Source of the DNA: Tunturiibacter gelidiferens | GTDB taxonomy: Bacteria > Acidobacteriota > Terriglobia > Terriglobales > Acidobacteriaceae | DNA length: 64,000 nt | NCBI RefSeq assembly: GCF_013410115.1 | Contig: NZ_JACCCV010000001.1 | Location: 1,178,001-1,242,000, forward strand | Direction: 5' to 3' | Shown: one piece after another, positions 23,947 through 31,928 of the stretch | How the letters are laid out: the number at the start of each line of letters is the position of its first letter | Numbering within the stretch: position 1 is the stretch's first letter | Program-made: the position numbers and the translations under genes | Notes under the pieces: generated by a model | The model's database searches: none | What the model saw: only the letters and a program-made list of their open reading frames with translations | What the model was told of the DNA's origin: nothing

Positions 23947-25271
23947 ACGTCAGCGATCCTCGTTTTACTCAGGTCCACACAATTGATCTTCGCTTTCCTA
24001 CTTCGAAGTACAGCATCGGCTCTGACGCGGTCAATAAAGATCCAGACTACTCCGCTGCTTATTGCATTCTGGAGACGGACAGCGGTCTTTGTGGACATGG
24101 TCTCACGTTCACGCTTGGCCGAGGAACGGAACTGTGCGTTACAGCGATCGAATATCTTTCGCGCTTTGTCGTTGGACGTCGTTTGAGCGAGATTACGGAG
24201 AACTTCGCGGCGTTTTCCCGTCAACTGCTCGAAGATAGCCAGTTCCGTTGGCTTGGACCAGAGAAGGGTGTTATTCATCTGGCTGCTGCTGCCGTGATCA
24301 ATGCGGTGTGGGATCTTTACGCCAAGGTGGAAGAGAAACCGCTTTGGTTATTGCTCGCAGATATGACGCCAGAGCAGATCGTATCTGCCATTGACTTCCG
24401 TTATATCGATGATGCTCTTTCGCCAGATGAGGCACTCGAGATTCTTCGCGCGGCGAAGCAGACGATGCCTGATCGTTTGAAGCTGCTCCGCACGCAAGGC
24501 TATCAGGCCTATACGACCTCTGTGGGCTGGTTCGGGTTTAGTGATGAGAGGATTTGTCGACTTGCGCAAGAAGCACTGGCTGACGGATGGACCTACTTCA
24601 AACTGAAAGTCGGAGGAGATCCTGAAGACGATCTTCGCCGTGGCCGCATAGTACGAGAGGCGATCGGTTGGCAAAACCGCTTGATGCTCGATGCCAATCA
24701 GAAGTGGGGAGTAGAAGAGTCCATCACACGCATTCGCGCTTTGCAGGAGCTCCAACCGTGGTGGATGGAGGAACCAACTAGCCCTGACGACATTCTTGGG
24801 CACGCACGGATTCGCCGCGAGACAAAGCCCACACGCATTGCGACTGGCGAGCATTGCCACAACAAGGTGATGTTCAAACAGTTGATGCAGGCAGAAGCGA
24901 TTGACGTATGTCAGATCGACAGCTGTCGCGTGGCGGGCGTGAATGAGAACCTGGCAATCATTCTGATGGCCAAGAAGTTCGGCGTTCCGGTCTGTCCACA
25001 TGCCGGAGGCGTTGGGCTTTGCGAGTATGTGCAGCATCTCTCGGCGTTTGATTTTCTGTACGTTTCAGAAACGATGGAGGACCGGGTCATTGAGTTTGTC
25101 GACCATCTGCACGAACACTTCGTGACCCCGGTCGATGTAAGGAGTGGACGATATTATTTGCCGGAGGTGCCAGGCTACAGCATTGAGATCAAGCCGGAGT
25201 CGCTCCAGACGTATGCGTTTCCTCATGGAATCTATTGGTCATCGGAGGAGGCTGGCCACTCGGCAAAGTGA
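23943..25271 (+). CDS. fucD: L-fuconate dehydratase (enolase superfamily)
   Basis: A 442-residue enolase-superfamily acid-sugar dehydratase. The family motifs are all present: general base pair K220-L-K222 in 'YFKLKVGGDPEDD', metal ligands in 'LMLDANQKWG', 'WWMEEPTSPDD' and 'IATGEHCHN', and the catalytic His in 'VCPHAGGVGLCEYVQH'. The K-x-K plus His-Asp arrangement and the long 'GWFGFSDE' loop match fuconate dehydratases, which convert L-fuconate to 2-keto-3-deoxy-L-fuconate. The start at 23943 overlaps the SDR stop and has GGAGG upstream. No mutated catalytic residue is seen. Confidence 0.92.
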   Translation: MNVSDPRFTQVHTIDLRFPTSKYSIGSDAVNKDPDYSAAYCILETDSGLCGHGLTFTLGRGTELCVTAIEYLSRFVVGRRLSEITENFAAFSRQLLEDSQFRWLGPEKGVIHLAAAAVINAVWDLYAKVEEKPLWLLLADMTPEQIVSAIDFRYIDDALSPDEALEILRAAKQTMPDRLKLLRTQGYQAYTTSVGWFGFSDERICRLAQEALADGWTYFKLKVGGDPEDDLRRGRIVREAIGWQNRLMLDANQKWGVEESITRIRALQELQPWWMEEPTSPDDILGHARIRRETKPTRIATGEHCHNKVMFKQLMQAEAIDVCQIDSCRVAGVNENLAIILMAKKFGVPVCPHAGGVGLCEYVQHLSAFDFLYVSETMEDRVIEFVDHLHEHFVTPVDVRSGRYYLPEVPGYSIEIKPESLQTYAFPHGIYWSSEEAGHSAK

Positions 25272-25347
25272 TGGCGGCACGTCAGGCTGTTCGGCGGTAG
25301 GCTGCAAAGGCATCTGCTATTCTGAGTTCGCCTCTCGACCCTTCAAT

Positions 25348-26148
25348 ATGGCATCCAGAAAAACCGTGAAGACCGCTTCTAAACCGGCCAAGAATACTTA
25401 TGCTACGCCAGCTCTGGAAAAGGGGCTGGATGTCATTGAACTGCTCGCTCACCATCCGGGTGCCCTGAGCAAAAGCGACATCTCACGCCATCTTAATCGC
25501 ACAGTGTCTGAGATATTCCGCATGCTGGTGTGTCTGGAAAAGCGAGGATACATTGCACAGACCGACGGCGATCGCTACGCGCTGACGTTGAAGCTTTTCT
25601 CGCTGGTACAGGAGCATCCGCCGACGGAGAGGCTAATCACCGAAGCTCTGCCAGTGATCCATCGTGTCACGCAACAAATGGATCAATCGTGCCACATAGG
25701 CATCATTGAAGGTGCTCAGGTTACGATTCTTGCGCAGGTGAATGCGCCGACGCCGGTGGGGTTTTACGTCAAACTCGGCTCGACGGTGGACCTGATGGAA
25801 GCAGCGTCTGGTTACGTAATTCTTGCCCACCTTGGAGACGAAGAGCTTGAGCGCACTCTGACCGAATGGAAGAGCACCACGGGTAAAAAGGTTCCCGAAG
25901 ATCTAAAGAAACACCTGTCCCGCATTCGGCGGCAGGGGCATGAGACACAACCGAGCTATTTGGTCCGTGGTGTTGTCAACATCAGCTGTCCAATCTTTGA
26001 TGAGCGTGCCTCGGCCATCGGAGCTCTGACGGTTCCTTACATTCAATACAACGAGTCCAAGATAGGTCTTGCCGAAGGAAGTAAGATCCTGAAGCAGGCC
26101 TGCCTGGAGATTACTCATGCTATCGGCGGGAGACTGCCCGTGAATTGA
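25348..26148 (+). CDS. IclR-family transcriptional regulator
   Basis: A 266-residue regulator: a winged helix-turn-helix near residues 25-80 ('LEKGLDVIELLAHHPGALSK', 'SEIFRMLVCLEKRGYI') and a C-terminal IclR effector domain ('GALTVPYI'). The start at ATG 25348 (MASRKTVK) replaces a frame open to 25144 inside the dehydratase gene. It lies 76 bases after fucD on the same strand, so it may be co-transcribed, and it probably senses a pathway intermediate. IclR proteins can repress or activate; the palindromes in the divergent promoter at 22173 and 22286 are candidate sites. Confidence 0.88.
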   Translation: MASRKTVKTASKPAKNTYATPALEKGLDVIELLAHHPGALSKSDISRHLNRTVSEIFRMLVCLEKRGYIAQTDGDRYALTLKLFSLVQEHPPTERLITEALPVIHRVTQQMDQSCHIGIIEGAQVTILAQVNAPTPVGFYVKLGSTVDLMEAASGYVILAHLGDEELERTLTEWKSTTGKKVPEDLKKHLSRIRRQGHETQPSYLVRGVVNISCPIFDERASAIGALTVPYIQYNESKIGLAEGSKILKQACLEITHAIGGRLPVN

Positions 26149-26239
26149 AACTCCGAAGAGACGACGAAGGTCATCGCTTGAACAAGTCCAAAACCAACCC
26201 GCACCGCTCTTTAAATCCCACATTGCATGCTCAACGTCT

Positions 26240-27787
26240 TTATCGGAGCAGCCAGTTAAGGCTAAGCAAGAGAGCAATGAGTATCATCGCGAGTACCCAC
26301 GTCGACCTATACACCCGGTGAGTTGATTTCAACTGTGACCACCGCGTTGGCCCTGTTCCGGATTCGTAATCTGACCGCCCGAAGATGCTGACGCCCACGG
26401 CCACAAGGCAGGTTACAAAGAAGGCGTATATGGTTGAATGAAAGCTGGCGCTCATCATCGATCCATAGCGCAGATAGCCTGAGATAGAGAGTGTCAGGTG
26501 CAAGATCGAGGCGCACATTCCAGCAAGGAAGCCAGCAAAAGCGCCCCGCGTTGTGATGCGCGGAGAGAGTATCCCGACCAGAAAGATCGCCCAGAACGGT
26601 GTGCCGAAGATAGTAAAGATCAGCTGCACATGCTCCATCATGTTGCTGAAGTAGAACGTGATGGAGGAATCGAGAACTGCGAGAGTGGCGGCAAAAACAA
26701 CCGCACAACGGCCAACGATCAGGTAGTGCTCTTCGCGACGGCCGGGACATAGCTGCGTACGATAGATGTCCTCTGTCCATACTGAAGCGAATGCCGCGAC
26801 GTTGGCAGCGACCCCTGACAGAAGGCTGGCGGCGAGTGCGGTATATCCGACGCTCAGCATGACTGGGCCGTATGCCCTTTGCATTAGCAACGGGATAGCC
26901 TGCTCGTATCGTGCGGTGGTGCCCAATTGAGTGAAGAGGCGTGCTGCGACCAATCCCGGGCAAACGATGAGCAGGGCAAAGAAGAGCTTCGCCAATCCGC
27001 TCCACAGAGGCACCTGTTGCGCTGCTAACTCCGTGCGGGCAGTGAAGGCGCGTTGCATCAGCACGAAATCGGTACACCAGTATCCGAACCCGAGTACGAA
27101 TCCTAAGCCCACGGTTAGCCCAAGAACATCAAATGGACTGGACACAGACGCGGTCGGCATACCCACCCACAGGTGGCCCAGCGAGACTTGGTCCGTTCTG
27201 GTTGTAACCAGCAGGTACCGAATACTTAGAAAGCCGATAGGCAGGAGTCCGAGAAGCACGACGGTGAGCTGTAGCATTTCGTTGTAGATAGTCGCGCGGA
27301 GTCCGCCTAAAAGGATATAAACCAGCACGACAATCGCAGTGGCGACGCCTCCAGTGATGAAGCTCCATCCGACTGCCACCTCGAGAAACTGGGCTACAGC
27401 GAAAAGCGACACCCCGCCCAGCAGCAGGAGGGAACAGGCGACCACGCAAGCATTCAGGAGACGCATTTGGGGTCCGTAGCGAATTTCCAGGAACTGCGGC
27501 ACGCTCCGGATCGAAAGGGTACGGTAGAGTGGCAGAAATCGAAGTGCCGAAAACAGGAGTGCAGGGATAGCACCAATCAGATAGAAGTGAAACGCCACTA
27601 CCCCATACTGGGCTGCTACCGCGCTTAGCGCTATAACCTCGAATGCTCCACAGTTAGCGGCGACATAAGAGAGCACGACAACACCCGAAGGCAGGGATCG
27701 GGTCGCGTTGAGGTATGAGTTTGCTCCCCGAAATCTGCGCCTCGCTGCCCATCCGATCAGGAGCGAGGCTGCGAGATATCCGGGCAA
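26240..27787 (-). CDS. Sodium:solute symporter (SSS family)
   Basis: A 515-residue membrane protein with 13 or more hydrophobic segments. The SSS pattern is visible in 'YVAANCGAFEVIALSAVAAQ' (start of the core repeat), 'GFGYWCTDFVLMQRAF' (about residue 240, matching G-Y-W-x-x-x-x-x-x-Q-R) and 'EDIYRTQLCPGRREE'. It should use the sodium gradient to take up a sugar or acid. The N-terminus is uncertain: the only common start codon is TTG at 27787, yet the frame continues upstream without a stop and the extra residues (RTILELL) would lengthen the first helix. It converges with the IclR gene; the substrate is probably a sugar of the adjoining island (inference). Confidence 0.85.
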   Translation of the reverse strand: MPGYLAASLLIGWAARRRFRGANSYLNATRSLPSGVVVLSYVAANCGAFEVIALSAVAAQYGVVAFHFYLIGAIPALLFSALRFLPLYRTLSIRSVPQFLEIRYGPQMRLLNACVVACSLLLLGGVSLFAVAQFLEVAVGWSFITGGVATAIVVLVYILLGGLRATIYNEMLQLTVVLLGLLPIGFLSIRYLLVTTRTDQVSLGHLWVGMPTASVSSPFDVLGLTVGLGFVLGFGYWCTDFVLMQRAFTARTELAAQQVPLWSGLAKLFFALLIVCPGLVAARLFTQLGTTARYEQAIPLLMQRAYGPVMLSVGYTALAASLLSGVAANVAAFASVWTEDIYRTQLCPGRREEHYLIVGRCAVVFAATLAVLDSSITFYFSNMMEHVQLIFTIFGTPFWAIFLVGILSPRITTRGAFAGFLAGMCASILHLTLSISGYLRYGSMMSASFHSTIYAFFVTCLVAVGVSIFGRSDYESGTGPTRWSQLKSTHRVYRSTWVLAMILIALLLSLNWLLR

Positions 27788-27851
27788 TAGAAGTTCGAGG
27801 ATGGTTCTAGCTTTTCGTATATTGGCCGCACCTATAAACTGAAGTATTGAC

Positions 27852-27874
27852 GCGGCCCATGATCCATGGGCCGC
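27852..27874. repeat. Perfect 10-bp inverted repeat in the symporter/TonB intergenic region
   Basis: GCGGCCCATG (27852-27861), a 3-base loop, then CATGGGCCGC (27865-27874). It has no T run, so it is not a typical terminator. It lies 65 bases upstream of the symporter start and 140 bases before the TonB receptor promoter: a candidate regulatory palindrome. Confidence 0.55.
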
Positions 27875-28012
27875 ACGCTGATCTCAGCATTGCTTCCAAC
27901 CTCAAGCGTCAATCCTGCTTCCGGCGAAGGATAGCAGAAGCCTGTAGAGGCGGGGTTGAGCATGTGTGCAGCGAGGAGCTAGTCATTTTTCACCTGTGCT
28001 TTTAATTTTTCA

Positions 28013-28042
28013 TTGACAAACGAGATACGGCTTCTGTACTTT
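28013..28042 (+). promoter_or_regulatory. Sigma-70-type promoter of the TonB receptor gene
   Basis: TTGACA (28013-28018), an 18-base spacer, then TACTTT (28037-28042), the same -35/-10 pair as before nrdJ. The predicted start of transcription is near 28049. Confidence 0.55.
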
Positions 28043-28053
28043 TCTCATCGAAA

Positions 28054-28067
28054 TGTAACCGGATTCA
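28054..28067. promoter_or_regulatory. Candidate LacI-family operator at the TonB receptor promoter
   Basis: TGTAACCGGATTCA differs at one base from the reverse complement of the site next to the lacI-type gene (42034-42047), and the match continues into the following ATTTT. It lies a few bases after the predicted transcription start, a classical repressor position. Confidence 0.65.
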
Positions 28068-28223
28068 TTTTTGTATGCGAAACATCAACTCGGGACCACT
28101 CAGGCAATTCGAACCACTCGAGATTTATTCAACGCCTCAGTGGCAGAGGTCTCAGGAATTGCGGAAGTCAGAAGCAAAGCGCCGAGGTAGCAAATCTACG
28201 GCGCAGGTTGGAGGCAAATATAC

Positions 28224-31200
28224 ATGCGAGGCGAAAACGTGGCTCTAAGATTTGAAAAACGTCTTCTGGTGATAGGGAAGTCGTGGCCGATGTTCTGGCT
28301 GCTCCTTCTTCTATCCCTATGCGGTTCAGCACATGCCCAGGTGGATCAGGGAGCTATCACAGGTGTCGTGCAGGACTCTTCGGGTGCGGCGATCCCAAAT
28401 GCGAAAGTTACGCTTACGAGCCCGGAAACAGGATTAGTGCTGCAACGCCAGGCCAATGAGAGCGGTGTCTACGTCTTTTCTCCAATCAAGATCGGCGACT
28501 ACACACTGAGTGCCTCCGCACCCGGGTTTTCGACCACGAAGCAGCAGAACCTGCACGTCGATATTCAGCAGCGCCTTAACATCGACCTGAAGCTACAGCC
28601 GGGCGCTACAAGCGAGACGGTCACGGTGACCACTGGTGCCCCTCTGCTGGAGACTCAGGAAGCTGCGGTAGGACAGGTCATCAGCACAGAGACGATCAAC
28701 AACACGCCGCTGAACGGTCGCAACTGGGTCTACATCGCGCAGTTGACGGCTGGCGTCGCACCTCCGTTCGGAGGCACCCGCGGCAGCGGTACGGGCGACT
28801 TCGTTGCGAATGGTCAGCGCGCCGAGCAAAACAACTTTGTCCTGGATGGTGTCGACAATAACACCAATCTGATCGACTTCCTCAACGGTTCGAGCTTCGT
28901 AATGCGTCCGCCCCCGGATGCGCTCGCCGAGTTCAGCATCCAGACAAGCAACTTCAGCGCCGAGTTTGGTCACTCCGCCGGCGCGGTGATGAACGCCAGC
29001 ATAAAGTCTGGAACGAATGCCATTCACGGCGATCTCTGGGAGTATCTCCGCAATACCAACCTTGATTCGAAGGACTGGGACGCAAGCACCATTTCGCCTT
29101 ATCACCAGAACCAATTCGGCGGTACGATCGGCCTGCCCTTCTGGAAAAACCACCTGTTCTACTTCGGCGACGTCGAGGCCAACCGAATCTCGGTAGCCTT
29201 ACCCACCACGACCACGGTTCCGACAGCGCTGATGCGCACCGGCAACTTCTCTGAACTGCTGAACACCAATCTCAACAACCAGGGTGTGCCGGTTCAGCTC
29301 TATGCGCCGAACTCGGGCGGCGCGACCACGCTTTCCTGTAACGGTGTTAACAATGTGATTTGCCAGAACCAGATCGATCCCGTTGCGCAGAAAATCATCA
29401 ACATGTACCCACAGCCGAACCTCGGCGTATCGGGACTGACTTACAACAACTACCGCGTGAACCTCGCTCGGACGGATAACACGGTACAGTGGGATCAGCG
29501 ACTGGACTGGAATATAAGCGCGAAGGACCAGGCCTACGTGCGTTTCAGCTACGCGCACGAGATCAAGACGAACGGCCTGCCGCTTGGTCCGGTGCTGGAT
29601 GGCGGCGGCTTTGGCGGTGCGAACGATACGAATCTGGCTGAGAACTTCATGCTCAGCGAATCGCATGCCTTCACCTCGAACCTCGTCAATGAGTTCCGCT
29701 TTGGCTACAACTGGATCGTCTCGCAATATCACCAACCCAACGCCAATGACTACTCCCTGGCGGCATCGCTTGGACTGGGTGGCATTCCCAACAACGGTCC
29801 CGGACTGGGTGGCATTCCACTGGGCTACTTCGGATATGGTCCGATCCAGATCAACCAGTGGGGTTCGGTTGGCACACAGGACGAGGCCCAGAACGTCTAT
29901 CAAATCCTGGACAACGTCACGCGCACGATTGGCAACCATTCCCTCAAGGCGGGCGTATCATTTCAATCGATTCGCGTCTTCGATCGCTACGCCCCGAACC
30001 CGATTGGCCAGTACTATTTCAACGGCCAGTACACGGGTAAGGTGGGAAGTTCCATCACAACAGGCGCAGGTCCGGCGGACTTTCTGCTTGGGCAAATGAA
30101 CTCCGCCGCCATTGCGAACAGCCCGCCGATTAATGATTCGCAGTGGTACAACGCAGCTTATTTGCAGGATGACTGGAAGGTCACGCCACGGCTGACGCTC
30201 AATATTGGCGTCCGTTATGACCACTATGAGCCATATAAGGAGAACGCCGGCAATCAGGCGAACTTCATCTCGACAGGCAATCTGGGCATCGGTACTGGAA
30301 CGGGCATCTATGAGCTTCCCAGCCGGTCACGCAATCAGGATCTCGGCGCGCCGTTCCTCGCCGTGCTGGCCAAGGACCACGTCTCACTGCAGTACAACGA
30401 CAATGATCGGCTGGCGACGGGGCAGAGCTTTAACTTCGCGCCGCGCCTGGGTGCTTCGTTCCGAACTGATGAGAAGACCGTCGTCCGCGCCGGCTTCGGA
30501 CTCTTCTACGGTGGCCTGCAGAGCCAGGGCAACACCAATCTGGGAACGAACTTCCCCTGGGCAAACGGAGCCAATCTCCCAACGCCGGACTGCGCTTCAG
30601 GGAGCTGTCCATCGCTGTTGTCGCAGGGCATCTCGCTGGAGAATGGTCTGGTTGCAGCCACCGGGGTTGGACTGCAGAACTTCGTATCCTTTCCCGGCTT
30701 GCACGGCATTGATCCGAACATCAAGACACCCTACACCATCAACTACAGCCTCACGGTGGAGCGGTCCATCACCCCGAACCTGGCCGCGACCGTCAGTTAC
30801 GTCGCCAACTCATCCAGACACCTCTCGACCTACTACGATCCCAACACAATACGCGGTCTTTTTGCTCCCGGCGTATCGACGCAGCAGTACCAACCATTTC
30901 CCGACCTCAGTGGCATTGGAACAATCCACTTCGGCGGCGATAGCAACTACAACTCACTCCAAGCCAAGCTGGAAAAGCGTACGTCGCACGGCTTGACCTT
31001 CCTTGCGACGTACACCTATGCGCACGCGCTCGATGACACAAGCGACGCGGGCGGACTTTCGACAGCAGTCGGTGACCGCAACATGGCGCTGATTCCGTAT
31101 GGCCAGGAATGGACGAACTCGCCTTACGACATTCGTCACCGCTTCACGCTGAACGGAAATTATCTACTGCCGTTCGGGAAGGGCCGCGCGTTCCTGAACA

Positions 31201-31778
31201 ACTCCCGTCTCGCGGAATATACCGTTGGCGGCTGGTCCACAAGCGTGGTCTTTGCGGTGCAAACTGGCACTCCTTTCACAGTGTCGCCGAGCATCTCTAC
31301 TGCGAATGGTGGAACCGCGCGTGCCCTCCTCGTTGGTGATCCGTTCAAGTCGGGCGGGACTCCAGACACGGCTAATAATCCCAGCTTGACTTCTTGTCCT
31401 ACAAAGGTAAAGACACGGACGAACTGGTATAACCCCTGTGCCTTCATAAATCCTTTGCCGGGAAACCTTATTACGGGTTCAACTGTCGTCACGGATTACG
31501 CGTCCGCTGTCGCGTTTCTTGGCGGTCGCTCAAACCAGATTTACGGCCCCGGCTATTCGCGCGTGGACATGTCATTGTTCAAGACTTTCCCCACTTTCCG
31601 CGAACAATCGCTGCAATTCCGCGCCGACGCCTTCAATCTGCTCAACCACCCAACGAATGGAAATCCTGCGAATACCGGTATCGGACCGCAAGCTGGCCAG
31701 ATCACGGGAACGAAGTTTTTCCAGAACAACACACCTGATGCTCGGTTCCTTCAGCTCTCGCTGAAGTACGCGTTCTAG
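28224..31778 (+). CDS. Oar-like TonB-dependent receptor with carboxypeptidase-regulatory domain
   Basis: A 1184-residue outer-membrane transporter. A signal peptide ('WLLLLLSLCGSAHAQ') is followed by a carboxypeptidase-regulatory-like domain ('GAITGVVQDSSGAAIPNAKV', about 40-125), a plug domain ('NGRNWVYIAQLTAGVAPPFG', 'NFVLDGVDNN') and a large beta-barrel ending in an aromatic residue ('LSLKYAF'). This is the acidobacterial Oar/TonB type, used to import glycans or other large substrates with energy from TonB; no SusD-like partner is encoded. It is followed by GH95 and GH36 genes, and its promoter carries a LacI-type operator, so it probably takes up the glycan cut by those enzymes. The start at 28224 is the first ATG; the ATG at 28290 (MFWLLLL) is another option. 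Confidence 0.88.
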   Translation: MRGENVALRFEKRLLVIGKSWPMFWLLLLLSLCGSAHAQVDQGAITGVVQDSSGAAIPNAKVTLTSPETGLVLQRQANESGVYVFSPIKIGDYTLSASAPGFSTTKQQNLHVDIQQRLNIDLKLQPGATSETVTVTTGAPLLETQEAAVGQVISTETINNTPLNGRNWVYIAQLTAGVAPPFGGTRGSGTGDFVANGQRAEQNNFVLDGVDNNTNLIDFLNGSSFVMRPPPDALAEFSIQTSNFSAEFGHSAGAVMNASIKSGTNAIHGDLWEYLRNTNLDSKDWDASTISPYHQNQFGGTIGLPFWKNHLFYFGDVEANRISVALPTTTTVPTALMRTGNFSELLNTNLNNQGVPVQLYAPNSGGATTLSCNGVNNVICQNQIDPVAQKIINMYPQPNLGVSGLTYNNYRVNLARTDNTVQWDQRLDWNISAKDQAYVRFSYAHEIKTNGLPLGPVLDGGGFGGANDTNLAENFMLSESHAFTSNLVNEFRFGYNWIVSQYHQPNANDYSLAASLGLGGIPNNGPGLGGIPLGYFGYGPIQINQWGSVGTQDEAQNVYQILDNVTRTIGNHSLKAGVSFQSIRVFDRYAPNPIGQYYFNGQYTGKVGSSITTGAGPADFLLGQMNSAAIANSPPINDSQWYNAAYLQDDWKVTPRLTLNIGVRYDHYEPYKENAGNQANFISTGNLGIGTGTGIYELPSRSRNQDLGAPFLAVLAKDHVSLQYNDNDRLATGQSFNFAPRLGASFRTDEKTVVRAGFGLFYGGLQSQGNTNLGTNFPWANGANLPTPDCASGSCPSLLSQGISLENGLVAATGVGLQNFVSFPGLHGIDPNIKTPYTINYSLTVERSITPNLAATVSYVANSSRHLSTYYDPNTIRGLFAPGVSTQQYQPFPDLSGIGTIHFGGDSNYNSLQAKLEKRTSHGLTFLATYTYAHALDDTSDAGGLSTAVGDRNMALIPYGQEWTNSPYDIRHRFTLNGNYLLPFGKGRAFLNNSRLAEYTVGGWSTSVVFAVQTGTPFTVSPSISTANGGTARALLVGDPFKSGGTPDTANNPSLTSCPTKVKTRTNWYNPCAFINPLPGNLITGSTVVTDYASAVAFLGGRSNQIYGPGYSRVDMSLFKTFPTFREQSLQFRADAFNLLNHPTNGNPANTGIGPQAGQITGTKFFQNNTPDARFLQLSLKYAF

Positions 31779-31782
31779 CTCG

Positions 31783-31815
31783 CTTGGAGGGCGGTACTCT
31801 TTACGGCCCTCCAAG
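31783..31815 (+). terminator. Hairpin after the TonB receptor gene
   Basis: CTTGGAGGGC (31783-31792) and GCCCTCCAAG (31806-31815) form a perfect 10-bp stem with a 13-base loop. The following sequence is only mildly T-rich, so it could attenuate rather than stop transcription into the GH95 gene. Confidence 0.45.
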
Positions 31816-31928
31816 TCCCTATGTTCTTACGGAGTCGAGTGTTTTCTGACCGGGGAGGGGGCCCTCGGACGGTCGGAGGCATCGTCCTCTTTGGGATGGA
31901 GTAGAGTCGAACAGATGAGGAGAGGCGG

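Noticed and set aside
31783..31815. Strong transcription terminator ending the TonB operon before GH95
   Set aside because: The hairpin is good but lacks a real T run, so I list it as a weak or attenuating site and still consider GH95 co-expressed.
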